A model generated the notes under the pieces. The model was not told the origin of the DNA. It was given only the letters and a program-made list of their open reading frames with translations, and did not search any database. Of a DNA stretch of 64,000 nucleotides, positions 11,569 through 22,699 are shown one piece after another (positions within the stretch are counted from its first letter, which is position 1; each line of letters begins with the position of its first letter). Origin of the DNA: Phalacrocorax aristotelis. Its lineage: Eukaryota > Chordata > Aves > Suliformes > Phalacrocoracidae. The position numbers were made by a program, and so were the translations under genes. The stretch is from positions 25,001 through 89,000 of the forward strand of contig NW_027441199.1 of assembly GCF_949628215.1 (NCBI RefSeq), in the 5' to 3' direction.

Positions 11569-14056
11569 TGTAATGAGCAGCAAATCCTGTAGCCGCGCTG
11601 AGCAACAGGCATTGGACTCATTGCCTGTACTGAGTTCATGAGACATCAGCATGATGATAGCAGATCCATGAATACGTCGTAAGGCTGGCACGTTCCTCTG
11701 TTTGTTATGTTGCACAGTAAGTCAAGCTACCACGCTGTGCTTCCCAATCACCGTTCACTTCCAAAGCCACCCAGCAGTCCACATCACATGTCTGAAAGTA
11801 AAATAGTGCTCTGTTTTAGTCCTATGTTTCTAAGGGTGTGAGGATAATTTCTTTTTGTGAGAGACAAGCTGGGAATCAAAGGCTGACGGTAAAAATCTGG
11901 TTTAGGTTTTGAAGTCAGTGGGGAGTTTGCCTGAGTTTCAGTGAAACCAAGGCGTTACTGTTTTTGTTCCCATGATGATACAGACACCTGTCACGACTTC
12001 AAAGAAAGCCTGTCTAGTTTTATCCACACGAAAAGAGATAAATACAAATACACTGATAAGTGGTTCACGAGAACTGTAAATGGCTCAGATTCTTCATTGG
12101 CATTATATGTCATTTTTCAGGGTTATGGATAAGGTTATATCTTTATGTGACATTAACTGTAGATAAGAGATGTGTTGTGGATCAGTTGTGAAAAGGTTTA
12201 AGGCAACTGACTTGAGTATTTGCTTTGAAATTGCCCGAAGAGCAGGCAGTCACCTGGAAGATTTTCATTCTGACTGCTTCTGCTTTGTGCATTATTTACT
12301 CGATAGCTAAGCTACAGTGTTGAATTATTTGTCACGCATTTAAATGTGCTGTGATGGCTTTTTGTATTCTGAAGTTATTTTGAAAAGAATTGATGAATTG
12401 TACACACTGTCACAGTTGAGGAATATTGACTTAGGAGAGGTCAAGGCTGCCTTTGAGATAAGTGTAAATCAGGTGGGTGGCATTTGACAGCCACTTAACA
12501 TTAAAGGTGCTATTCAGGAAGATCCCATCTGTTGGTTTAATGGTATCGCAAAAGACATGCTCGTGTTTCTGTAACAGTAGCGTATTGAAAAAATAGTGTA
12601 ATGAGTTTGCTGGTTGGGCAAAGAGATGGATGAGAGACTCTAGACGGTTGGTCTAAATTGTAGCTAATCCTACCCACGTTGCCTCCCTTCACCTTCTCCG
12701 AGCAGGACTGAGAGCACTTCTGGAAGTTCCTCTGTTTTCCCTGCAGTCGCTTCTGCGAGGCAACGGAAATTTTACCACGTTTATTTTCCAAATGAAGTTT
12801 TAGTTCTCCTCAGGCTTTGACCTGCAGTGAGGTATGCTGCTGTTTTACAGAGGGAAAGGGGAGAAAAAGAAAGGTGCATGTACTCCTTCTTTGGTGGAGA
12901 CCCTTGGTTCATCTGTTCATCTTGTATACTTCTATAGGGTTGGAGCCTAAGTGATCACCCCAGCTCTCCCCTCTGCCATTTGGAGATGTATCTTCCCCTG
13001 TCTCATTGTAGGAAACCCAGGGATGGAGGCAGGGAGGGAGAGAGAGGCTGACAGAGGCAGGCATGAAAGGGGAGGAGAAGGGAGTGCGGGGTAGATGCCA
13101 GGGGGAGAGGCAGCTCTGCAGCACTGGCAGGTGTGTCAGTGGGGGCCCTGTTTTCCTGACATTGACATCTTGCTTCCCATCTCCCAGCACCCTCCAGTTC
13201 CCAGTGTCCCTTAGTACCTGCAGAGGGTGGGGGGAAGGACAGCACTCAGCAGGGCATCTCTGCCCCGCTGTACTGCTTTTGGCTGCAATAGAGTTAACAA
13301 CAGATTTGTCCAGAGGGTAGGTATTAGAGGGCACTTACAACTGTTAGATCTGTTTAACAGTTGCTGGTCATGATATTGACTTATCTGTTCTCAACATTAA
13401 TTTATCTGATCTGTGCCACGCTCCCTTTTTTGTTGTACATGTTAAAGGCTCGATTTGGCTTTTGCAGTTTGCTGTGCTCGGTAGCGCTTGTGGTGTTTTG
13501 TCTGGGAGATGTATTGTAAAAGCACTGGCCTTGAGCTCTGATCTGGTATTTGGGCTCTACACTGATGCCATTACTCTACTTTGGGAATCACCTCATGGAG
13601 ACAGTTAACAATCACACTTTTCCCCTTTTCTCCTCAGAGAGGCTTTTGGTGGAGAAAACACAGAATGGCACCTCCAGCGCCGCCTTCTCTGTGGCAGTTG
13701 TTTTCTCCCTTGTTACAATAACTCTTCAGTATCTTGAACATCCTTGGGTAACCAAAATACTCCTATCGGTGCATCTCAGGAATACTTTTTCAGCTTTTTC
13801 TAAGGTTAACCAACTATTTTGGAATATCACCCAGGGATATATGCCCCAAGGCAGTGTGGTTATGGGTGGCAAGGCATGTGGGAGAATATGGGCAGGTACC
13901 TAGAATGGTTGTCACTTCTGATGGTCAGGAACTTCAGCCCAAACAAGTGCGGGACCCTGATGAGGTTTCTCTCTCCTGCAGAGCTGGCAGCCCTTCAGGG
14001 TCATCTGCCAGGTACCCCCTCTCTGCTGGGACTGACTGGGGCTTGTGGGGCAAAGG
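11569..14056. other. Unassigned inner-arm sequence (mirror 22700-25187)
   Basis: About 2.5 kb of mixed, mostly AT-rich DNA without a recognised gene. A 117-codon plus-strand frame (13550-13903) has no conserved features I know. Possibly intronic or intergenic host DNA. Confidence 0.4.
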
Positions 14057-14755
14057 GGGCCCAGCAGAGAAGGACCTGGGGGTGCTGGCTGACAGCTGGC
14101 TGAACATGAGCCAGCAGTGTCCCCAGGTGACCAAGAAGGCCAACAGAGCATCCTGGCTTGCGTCAAGAACAGCGTGGCCAGCAGGAGTAGGGAAGCGATC
14201 GTGCCCCTGTACTCGGCACTGGTGAGGCAGCGCCTCAAATACTGTGTTCCAGTTTGGGCCCCTCAGTGCAAGAAGGACATCGAGGTGCTGGAGCGTGTCC
14301 AGGGAAGGGCAATGAAGCTGGTGAAGGGTCTGGAGAACAAGTCTGGTGAGGAGAGGTTGGGGGAGCTGGGGTTGTTTAGCCTGGAGAGGAGGAGGCTGAG
14401 GGGAGACCTTTTTGGTCTCTACAACTACCCGAAAGGAGGCTGTAGTGAGGTGGGTGCTGGTCTCTTCTCCCAAGTAACCAGCGATAGGACGAGAAGAAAT
14501 GGCTTCATGTTGCGTCAAGGGAGGTTTAGATTGGGTAGCGGGGAAAAATTTGTTTACCGAAAGAGCGGTCAGGCATTGGAACAGGCTGCCCCTGCCCAGG
14601 GAGGTGGTGGAGTCACCGTCCCTGGAGGTGTTCAAAAACCATGTAGACGTGGCACTTTGGGACATGGTTTAGGAGGCATGGTGGGGTTGGGTTGGTGGTT
14701 GGACTTGATGATCTTAGACGTCTTCTCCAACCTTAATGATTCCATGATTCTATAA
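14057..14755 (+). mobile_element. CR1 3' fragment (left arm)
   Basis: A 0.7-kb CR1 tail encoding the reverse-transcriptase C-terminus ([17 protein letters not shown]-like region, then [34 protein letters not shown]) plus 3' UTR ending GATTCCATGATTCTAT. Relative to the copy at 40412-41428 it carries a small insertion where [11 protein letters not shown] is expected (reads CCAACAGAGCATCC), which shifts the frame. Confidence 0.92.
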
Positions 14756-15313
14756 TTAGTAAAAACAGGCTAAATTCACATCCATTGGTTAGTAATTATC
14801 ACCTTGTCTTCTATTGGTTAGTTGTATTTTAATTAGCCTCGCTAGCTATGTAAATTGGCACGCATGCTCCTTAAGGGAGTGAGGGGCCAAGTCTTCTCAG
14901 TCATGAATTGAGTCAGTGGTTGTCATCTCCCCCTGCTGCCTTTACCTTTCCCCTAGTTACCGCAGTTTTGCCTGACTTCACGCTTTATCACGCAGCTTTC
15001 AGCGTCTTCTGAGGCAGGATGTTCCCTTTTATGAGTCTCTCAGTTCTTCTTCAAGGATATAGTCGTAAAACAAATGCTTCCTTATCTCTCAGTTCCCTCC
15101 TCTGACCGCCAGATTCTGTTCTGCAAAGCTGACATGGCTCATTGTTATTACTTAGTAGAAAATTCCATTTTCTGCAAGATATCAGCAGGACTAGGGAGCT
15201 GCAGCACAGGACACAGGAGAAGGGGCTGTGGCCTCAGCAGTGGGAAAGCATGAGGAGGAGGGCTGGGGCAGGCCAGAGGGAGACTGCTCTGCAAAGAGAG
15301 CCTGCAAGACTAC
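14756..15313. other. Unassigned sequence between CR1 and tRNA-like element (mirror 21443-22000)
   Basis: AT-rich stretch with promoter-like CTATTGGTTAG motifs (inverted CCAAT boxes at about 14782 and 14814), which may be the remains of another LTR. Not identified. Confidence 0.35.
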
Positions 15314-15386
15314 CGCAAAAGCCCTGGCTTGAACCAGGGACCTTCAGACCTTCAGCCTGAGGCCCTCCCAGCTGAGCTGCTTTGGC
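15314..15386 (-). tRNA. tRNA-Phe(GAA)-like sequence, probable pseudogene (left arm)
   Basis: Minus-strand mirror of 21370-21442. It has a 73-nt cloverleaf-like layout with anticodon GAA; see the right-arm entry for stems and mismatches. Confidence 0.5.
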
Positions 15387-16035
15387 CTTGCTCTACAAGT
15401 TGTTCTCCAGGAGCAGTCACAGGCTGGCACACAGGTGGTGTGCTCCTCAGTGAGCTTCCTGGGGGAGAGGCTGTCCCCAGACCAGGCGGAGGTGAGGTGG
15501 CCTCTCTCTGCATGTCCCTGCCGTGCTGACCATGCCACGAGCCCACCTCAGCCCGCTCCTGGGAGGCTTCATGCAGCCCTCCAAGAGCACTGCTGGAGCT
15601 GCCTCTGGCTCAGAGCCTGCCCAGCAGCGAGAGGATCAGCATCCCTAGAGACCCAGTGCGCTGCAAGCAGGGGCAGAAGATGGGACATCGGACTGACACA
15701 GACGGAGGAGCTGGGACATCGGGGCGAGCAGCACAGAGCTCCCAGCTTGCGCCCAGCACACTGGCTCACAAGCATGCTGGCCGGAGCAGGTTGGATTCAA
15801 AGCTGCAAGGGTTAAACAGTGAGGCTTGCCTGGCTGTGCCTAAGGGTGAGCCATGCAGGAGCAATTGGCAGTAAAAAGAATAAAGGGGCTTGATCACCAT
15901 GGAGTAGAGAGATGGAGAAGGCAGGATAGCAGGCAAGCAAGCAGGCAGGCAAGAAAAGCAAAGCAAGCCAGTGAACCGGCACCAGGGACCTAGACCCCAC
16001 TTACTGCCAGACTGAAGGTAAAACTGTCCCTTTGC
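15387..16035. other. Innermost arm sequence, no gene recognised (mirror 20721-21369)
   Basis: Contains an AGCA/GGCA short tandem stretch (about 15930-15965: GCAGGATAGCAGGCAAGCAAGC). No exon or transposon recognised. Confidence 0.4.
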
Positions 16036-16885
16036 TCACACCAGAAAGCTGCTTTCTAACCTCAGTCAGCCATCTGCACTGGAAGTTCCCCCAGGCATAA
16101 CTGGGGCATCTTCCAGGTGCCAGGGCCGCCCTTTCTGAAGGGGCTCCTGGGGAGATGGACCCTGCTGGGTGAAAGCAAGAGCTGACAAATTAGCAAAGGA
16201 CTGAATGAAGGCAGGATTACTTGTCTGTAATAGGAATCCTGTTTCACCAGCAAGTGTTTCTGAGGGACTCTATAACAAAATATGTGTGCTTGTACATGAA
16301 TTCTCCTGTGTTTTATTTCTGTCAAACAAGGCTCTGAATTTATGAAAACCATGACGTCTGTGTGTATCTCATTGGGAACTTGGCCCTTAGGCTGTGTGCT
16401 TGCTGCCTTTGGCTTTAGCGAGCCCGATTGTGTGGGCACCATTTGAACTGATTTCCATAAACCCACTTTTTTGCACTTTTTACTGCTTGCCTGACAGCAG
16501 ACTTTTCTTTTTCTTTTGTGTTGGTCTGAGCTTATCCAGGGTTGGCCAGGTTGTCAGATATGTGTCTGAAGAAATATTTGCCAGGAAAAGAGAAAATTAC
16601 CCTGTTAGGTCTGTGGGTTTTGAGAATTTGCCTTAACCCTTTACCCTCTCGTGTCCTTGAGTCTTCCTCCATACTGCACTGGGTGGCATCTGGCAATGGG
16701 CTGTCCTGGGTCTGGGTCACTGGTTGCTTTTCAGCACCTAGACCAATTGCAGTAAATCCGTAGCGTGGACTCCCCTGCCCCCATACTGTACAGGAACCAC
16801 ACTAAGTGCAGTGTGTTGGCAGCCCTCGCTCCTCCACACAGACCCTATTGGACAAATTAATCAATTTTATTCTGCTGTCCCCTGG
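16036..16885. other. Spacer segment without recognised gene
   Basis: Unique within the window and continuous in style with the left arm, as if the left arm continued naturally into it. No gene or repeat recognised. Confidence 0.4.
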
Positions 16886-17047
16886 AGTCCCTGATGTCCC
16901 CAAGTGTCTTGCATATCCATGATGTCCCAAGAACTCAGAGGTTGATATGCTCAGGCATGTTTGGTTTTGATGAAGCCCCATGTGTTCCCCGACATCCCCA
17001 GTGCCCCAACATCCTTAATGCCCCCAGGTGACCCCGATGTCCCCAGA
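16886..17047 (+). repeat. Tandem duplicate of MVP intron/exon edge, left of LTR
   Basis: This segment (CAAGTGTCTTGCATATCCATGATGTCC..., with a broken GGTTTTGATGAAG exon start) is a diverged copy of 17608-17780. The two copies bracket the solo LTR at 17048-17607. The exon portion here is only a stub of the MVP exon. Confidence 0.75.
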
Positions 17048-17607
17048 TGTCCTTGTTTTGGCTCAGATAAGAGTTTATTTTCCTCCTAGTAGCTGGTACA
17101 GTGCTGTGCTTTGGATTTAGCATTAAAATAATGTTCATAACACTCTGATGTTTTAGTTGTTGCTAAGCAGTGCTTACACTAGTCAAGGACTTTTCCGGCT
17201 TCCCATGCTCTGCTGGGTGCACAAGAGGCTGGGAGGGGAGGGGCGCAAACAAGACAGTTGATCCAAACTGGCCAAAGGGATATTCCATATCATATGACAT
17301 CATGCCCACTACATTAACTGGGGGCAGTTAGCCGGGGGAAGCAGCGATTGTGGCTCGGGGACTGGTGGCGTCGGTTAGTGGGCTGTGTGCGGCTGCAACA
17401 CTTTTTTCCCTCCTCCCTGAGTTTCACTTCTCTCTTGTTGCTTTCCTTTTCATTACGCTATTATTATTTTAATTATTAAACTGTTTGTATCTCAGCCCAT
17501 GAGTTTTCTTACTTTTGCCCTTCTGATTCTTTCCCCCGTCCCCCTGTGATGGGGGGGGAGTGAGTGGCTGTATGGTGTTTAGCTGCCTGCCAGGTTAAAC
17601 AATAACA
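17048..17607 (+). mobile_element. Solo LTR in spacer
   Basis: Diverged member of the AACCACAACA family: start TGTCCTTGTTTTGGC, body landmarks CTAGTAGCTGGTACAGTGCTG and TTTTAGTTGTTGCTAAGC, end GGTTAAACAATAACA. No 5-bp target duplication is evident; instead it is bracketed by the roughly 80-bp duplicated MVP intron sequence. Confidence 0.85.
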
Positions 17608-17722
17608 ATGAAGCATCACATGTTCCCCGATATCCCCCCATGTCCCCAGTGCCCCAACATCCTTAATGCCCCCAGGTGACCCCAATGTCCTCAAGTGTCT
17701 CACATGTCTGTGCTGTCCCCAG

Positions 17723-17922
17723 AACTCCAATAGTCTCATCTGCTTGGTCATGTTTGGCTTTGATGAGGGTGGGCAGCTCTGCTTTGCCCCAAATGGGCTG
17801 CTGGTTATGGGCATCAACAACCAGAGCGCAGAGCCCTCAGACCAGTGCACCTGTGATGATCTGCAGCACCATGTCCAGCTGGCCATCAAGATTGCCACCA
17901 AATCCCAGGAGGCCATCGCCAG
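17723..17922 (+). pseudogene. MVP: Major vault protein internal exon (spacer)
   Basis: A single exon bounded by CCCCAG and GTCCCT splice-like sites. It encodes NSNSLICLVMFGFDEG, then SAEPSDQCTCDDLQHHVQLA and IATKSQEA. This aligns with the vault shoulder region of human MVP ([43 protein letters not shown]) and lacks the about 20-residue middle stretch. A second, shorter duplicate of the exon end (EIKISANSQEATA) follows at about 17972-18016. In a normal gene the next exon would be the HEAQRL exon, which here lies on the opposite strand at about 20044-20160 or in the right arm at 31576. No intact gene can be assembled. Confidence 0.82.
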
Positions 17923-18184
17923 GTCCCTGTGTACCCCCTTGTCCCACCAGGTCCTTCCTGTGTCCCTCCAGTTAGAGATCAAGATCAGTGCTAACTCCCA
18001 GGAGGCCACTGCCAGGTGCCCCTCTGTGCCCCTTGTGTCTCCAAATGTCCCTCCATGTGCCCATGCCCCACTATGTCCTACCATATCTTTCAACGTTTCC
18101 TTATGTCTCCCCCATATGCGCCATGTTGCCATATACCCTATGTCCTCCCATATCCATCATGTGGTGAATAGTGCTAGATAGTGC

Positions 18185-19480
18185 TCAGTAGGCGTAGGAC
18201 AGGCCCCAGAACAGTGCAGCTCCTGCAATCCCCCTGCCACTTCCAGCAATACTGATGGGTTCTGCCCCTATATAGTTTGATGGCATTAGGGTACACTGTG
18301 CACCAGTGTCTGCTAAAGCTTTATACTCCTGTGGGTTGGATGCGCCAGTCCAGTAAACCCAGTTATCCCTTTCCTCCACCTGGGCTGGAAGCAGGGTCCC
18401 TCTAGACTTGATTGCAGTGTTCGCAACTCACTTCTGGTAAATGCAAATCAGAAGCATCTCTGTTAAGATCAGAAATAAAATCGGGTGCTTCTACTCCTCT
18501 GTTTGGAGAACTGCTTACTGGAAACTGGAGCAGCAGCTTTCCTGGAAGAACTCCCGAGTTATTGTTTTTCCTTGTGGCTCACGTACCCATGCCTGTAGGG
18601 TTGAGGTAGGTTTTCCACCCCACTTCCTCATGTCCTCTCCGTGGTCAGGCAGATAAAACCATAGGGTGCCCCGTGGTGTATATCCTCTCTCATGAGCAAA
18701 GGAATGCTTACTCCTAATGGATGAGATGCTGGTCCATACAGGTAGGGAGTAGAGCATATCCTCTTCAAGTTGCTGAACCTTCCAGGACAGTTTCTTCACA
18801 GCTGAGACAAGGGACAAAGAGAGATTTGCTTTGTAATCCCAGACTTTATCAATCACATCTGCCACTGCTGGTGCCTTGTCCCCTCTCCAGGACATTACTG
18901 CCAATGAATTTGCATACGAGGGTGGTGTGCTTCATACAGGCTTCTGCCACATGGGTCGTGTGCACTTGGCTTCATCTGGATCTTTGGATGACTGCTGATC
19001 GTTCAGGTCACTATAAACCACTTCAAGCACAGCTAGTTCCCTCAGGTACTGGCTACCTTTCTCCATGGTGGTCCATCTTCCTGGACAATAAATAACATCT
19101 TCCATGAAGGGGTACCTTTCACACCGGACAGGAGTCATCTCCAGAGGCTGAAGGCTTGTGTCCCTTTTCCAATCACTTTGTCAACGCTCCCTTCCCTAGA
19201 AAGGGATCCCAGTTGTTTGGCTTCCTTCCCCTCTAATTACAGACTGCTGGCCCATTATCCCAGCATCGGAGCATCCAGTTGACAATGTGATCACCTGAAT
19301 GATGGCCAAAATCTTTTTGCTTATCTTGCAGCTCACTCAAGGATAGGGATTGTGTAGTTTCCGTTGCTTGTACGAGTTATTCCTCTTCCTCCTCCTTTCC
19401 TCGTGATGGTCCTGCTCTTACATCACCTCTTTCTAAACAAGTTGATTTTCTCTCCCAGGATTTCTTCTTGTGTATAGGGG
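18185..19480 (-). pseudogene. Endogenous retrovirus gag-pro remains (spacer)
   Basis: Minus-strand frames, broken by stops and frameshifts, show a retroviral aspartyl-protease active-site context (ALADTGAQCTLM at about 18290-18325) downstream of gag-like segments (18515-18904 and 18932-19138). No polymerase or envelope follows and no paired LTRs frame it in this orientation. It is a decayed provirus fragment with no coding capacity for particles. Confidence 0.75.
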
Positions 19481-19485
19481 CAAAT

Positions 19486-19706
19486 GATATGTCATGCCCA
19501 GTATGTTAACTGGGAGGAGCTGGCCCAGAAAGGCAGAGCAGCAATCACGGCTTGGGGACCGGCAGCGTTGGTCAGCAGGTTGTGAGCGGTTGTATCACTT
19601 GTGGGTATTTTTTTCCAGACCCCTGTGACAGGCACTGTGGCCACTCCAACCCCGACGACATGCACTGCAGCTGAACCAGAGGATGAACCCGTGCCAGTAT
19701 AGGGTA
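19486..19706 (+). mobile_element. LTR fragment and retroviral leader, plus strand
   Basis: About 135 bp matching the 3' half of the AACCACAACA-family LTR (ATGATATGTCATGCCCAGTATG, GGCTTGGGGACCGGCAGCGTTGGT) run into about 85 bp that look like internal retroviral sequence. It is opposite in orientation to the gag-pro remains at 18185-19480. It stops abruptly where the MVP/CR1 duplicate begins at 19707. Confidence 0.6.
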
Positions 19707-20720
19707 TTGGAGCTTTCTGGGGAAGGGCTAGCCCCTGGGCAATGGTGAAGAGATTGGGGGGGCGGGAGGCGGTGCCATTGCTTTGTGATGAGGGTGGACT
19801 GCAGCCCCAGGACCTGCTGCAGCTTCACCTGGGAGTGGCCATGGTGCGGGTTGTGCCTCCTGGCTGGCCACACCCCCTCAGACACCCCACCACACCCACC
19901 CACACCACCTTGATTCACAGTCCCACCAGGAGAGGCTCCACCCGCTTGAAGACTGGCCCCTGTCAGCAGGAAGGACCCCGGTACTTGTGGGCAGGCAGAG
20001 GACCTGCATGCCCTGGGCAGTGTGTGCTGGGAAGCTGGCTGACCTGAGGGCCTTGAGCTCTAGCGGCTCTCTGCGCACCTGCTCGGCCTCTGCCTGGTTC
20101 AGGAGGTGATGCTGCCCCAGGTGGCCCAGGGCCTCCTGTGCCAGGTGCACTGCCTCATGCCTGGGGACGGGCACCGAGAGGTGGGGAGCCACGGAGGACA
20201 CAGGAGACTTGGGGGATGTTGAAGGCATGGGGAGGCACCACGATGTGCGGCAGGTTGGGGACATGGGGAGGGGAAGCTAGGCATGTTGAGAATATGTGGG
20301 ATGTAGGGAGCATGGGGCAATGTAGGTGGATGTGGTTGGCGTGGGGGGTGTGATGGATATGGGGGTGACATAGCGTATCGGTCTCTACAACTACCTGAAA
20401 GGAGGCTGTAGTGAGGTGGGTGCTGGTCTCTTCTCCCAAGTAACCAGCGATAGGACGAGAAGAAATGGCTTCATGTTGCGTCAAGGGAGGTTTAGACTGG
20501 GTAGCGGGGAAAAATTTGTTTACCGAAAGAGCAGTCAGGCATTGGAACAGGCTGCCCCTGCCCAGGGAGGTGGTGGAATCACCATCCTGGGAGGTGTTCA
20601 GAAAACATGTAGACGTGGCACTTTGGGACATGGTTTAGGAGGCATGGTGGGGTTGGGTTGGTGGTTGGACTTGATGATCTTAGATGTCTTTTCCAACTTT
20701 AATGATTCTATGATTCTATG
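19707..20720 (+). repeat. Third copy of the MVP-3'/CR1 segment, at the palindrome junction
   Basis: Direct-orientation copy of left-arm 4713-5742, hence inverted relative to right-arm 31017-32046. It differs by scattered substitutions and a much shorter G run (7 versus 22), so it is more diverged than the two arms are from each other. It contains MVP exon remains on the minus strand (19707-19828 and 20044-20160) and a CR1 tail on the plus strand (about 20380-20720). Its terminal GATTCTATG is the last sequence before the right arm begins. Confidence 0.92.
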
Positions 20721-21369
20721 GCAAAGGGACAGTTTTACCTTCAGTCTGGCAGTAAGTGGGGTCTAGGTCCCTGGTGCCGGTTCACTGGCTTGCTTTGCTT
20801 TTCTTGCCTGCCTGCTTGCTTGCCTGCTATCCTGCCTTCTCCATCTCTCTACTCCATGGTGATCAAGCCCCTTTATTCTTTTTACTGCCAATTGCTCCTG
20901 CATGGCTCACCCTTAGGCACAGCAAGGCAAGCCTCACTGTTTAACCCTTGCAGCTTTGAATCCAACCTGCTCCGGCCAGCATGCTTGTGAGCCAGTGTGC
21001 TGGGCGCAAGCTGGGAGCTCTGTGCTGCTCGCCCCGATGTCCCAGCTCCTCCGTCTGTGTCAGTCCGATGTCCCATCTTCTGCCCCTGCTTGCAGCGCAC
21101 TGGGTCTCTAGGGATGCTGATCCTCTCGCTGCTGGGCAGGCTCTGAGCCAGAGGCAGCTCCAGCAGTGCTCTTGGAGGGCTGCATGAAGCCTCCCAGGAG
21201 CGGGCTGAGGTGGGCTCGTGGCATGGTCAGCACGGCAGGGACATGCAGAGAGAGGCCACCTCACCTCCGCCTGGTCTGGGGACAGCCTCTCCCCCAGGAA
21301 GCTCACTGAGGAGCACACCACCTGTGTGCCAGCCTGTGACTGCTCCTGGAGAACAACTTGTAGAGCAAG

Positions 21370-21442
21370 GCCAAAGCAGCTCAGCTGGGAGGGCCTCAGG
21401 CTGAAGGTCTGAAGGTCCCTGGTTCAAGCCAGGGCTTTTGCG
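21370..21442 (+). tRNA. tRNA-Phe(GAA)-like sequence, probable pseudogene (right arm)
   Basis: A 73-nt segment fits a tRNA fold. The acceptor strands GCCAAAG/CTTTTGC pair with one mismatch. The D arm is GCTC-AGCTGGGA-GGGC. The anticodon stem TCAGG/TCTGA encloses loop CTGAAGG with anticodon GAA. The variable loop is AGGTC, and the T arm CCTGG-TTCAAGC-CAGGG has one mismatch. It resembles vertebrate tRNA-Phe (AGTTGGGAGAGCGTTAGACTGAAG), with clear divergence. Mismatches in the acceptor and T stems favour a pseudogene or a tRNA-derived element over a working tRNA. Confidence 0.55.
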
Positions 21443-22000
21443 GTAGTCTTGCAGGCTCTCTTTGCAGAGCAGTCTCCCTCTGGCCTGCCCCAGCCCTCCT
21501 CCTCATGCTTTCCCACTGCTGAGGCCACAGCCCCTTCTCCTGTGTCCTGTGCTGCAGCTCCCTAGTCCTGCTGATATCTTGCAGAAAATGGAATTTTCTA
21601 CTAAGTAATAACAATGAGCCATGTCAGCTTTGCAGAACAGAATCTGGCGGTCAGAGGAGGGAACTGAGAGATAAGGAAGCATTTGTTTTACGACTATATC
21701 CTTGAAGAAGAACTGAGAGACTCATAAAAGGGAACATCCTGCCTCAGAAGACGCTGAAAGCTGCGTGATAAAGCGTGAAGTCAGGCAAAACTGCGGTAAC
21801 TAGGGGAAAGGTAAAGGCAGCAGGGGGAGATGACAACCACTGACTCAATTCATGACTGAGAAGACTTGGCCCCTCACTCCCTTAAGGAGCATGCGTGCCA
21901 ATTTACATAGCTAGCGAGGCTAATTAAAATACAACTAACCAATAGAAGACAAGGTGATAATTACTAACCAATGGATGTGAATTTAGCCTGTTTTTACTAA

Positions 22001-22699
22001 TTATAGAATCATGGAATCATTAAGGTTGGAGAAGACGTCTAAGATCATCAAGTCCAACCACCAACCCAACCCCACCATGCCTCCTAAACCATGTCCCAAA
22101 GTGCCACGTCTACATGGTTTTTGAACACCTCCAGGGACGGTGACTCCACCACCTCCCTGGGCAGGGGCAGCCTGTTCCAATGCCTGACCGCTCTTTCGGT
22201 AAACAAATTTTTCCCCGCTACCCAATCTAAACCTCCCTTGACGCAACATGAAGCCATTTCTTCTCGTCCTATCGCTGGTTACTTGGGAGAAGAGACCAGC
22301 ACCCACCTCACTACAGCCTCCTTTCGGGTAGTTGTAGAGACCAAAAAGGTCTCCCCTCAGCCTCCTCCTCTCCAGGCTAAACAACCCCAGCTCCCCCAAC
22401 CTCTCCTCACCAGACTTGTTCTCCAGACCCTTCACCAGCTTCATTGCCCTTCCCTGGACACGCTCCAGCACCTCGATGTCCTTCTTGCACTGAGGGGCCC
22501 AAACTGGAACACAGTATTTGAGGCGCTGCCTCACCAGTGCCGAGTACAGGGGCACGATCGCTTCCCTACTCCTGCTGGCCACGCTGTTCTTGACGCAAGC
22601 CAGGATGCTCTGTTGGCCTTCTTGGTCACCTGGGGACACTGCTGGCTCATGTTCAGCCAGCTGTCAGCCAGCACCCCCAGGTCCTTCTCTGCTGGGCCC
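22001..22699 (-). mobile_element. CR1 3' fragment (right arm)
   Basis: Mirror of 14057-14755, with the same frame-shifting insertion. Confidence 0.92.

Larger units (their letters stand above)
1..16035 (+). repeat. Left arm of giant inverted repeat (palindrome)
   Basis: This segment is the reverse complement of 20721-36758. Paired positions sum to 36759 from base 1 to about 8400, to 36757 until about 9110, and to 36756 from there to 16035. The two shifts are homopolymer length changes (12 versus 14 G at about 8396; 10 versus 11 C at about 9104). The inner edge is sharp: the left arm reads ACTGTCCCTTTGC and then diverges at 16036. The outer edge is not seen because the homology is still running at base 1. 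All mobile elements and gene pieces in this arm recur in mirror orientation in the other arm. Confidence 0.97.
16036..20720. other. Palindrome spacer (loop), 4,685 bp
   Basis: Sequence between the two arms that is not itself inverted-repeated. It contains, in order: unassigned sequence (16036-16880), a tandemly duplicated MVP intron/exon region with a solo LTR, retroviral gag-pro remains on the minus strand, an LTR fragment on the plus strand, and a third copy of the MVP-3'/CR1 segment. Its presence distinguishes the structure from a perfect fold-back. Confidence 0.93.

Noticed and set aside
13550-13903. 117-codon plus-strand frame
   Set aside because: No conserved motif, no splice context and no similarity I recognise.
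14117-14755. 212-codon frame as a host gene
   Set aside because: It is the CR1 reverse-transcriptase tail read through into the 3' UTR; the same sequence recurs at several loci.
21370-21442. Functional tRNA-Phe gene
   Set aside because: Mismatches in the acceptor and T stems and divergence from the standard vertebrate sequence make a pseudogene or SINE head more likely.
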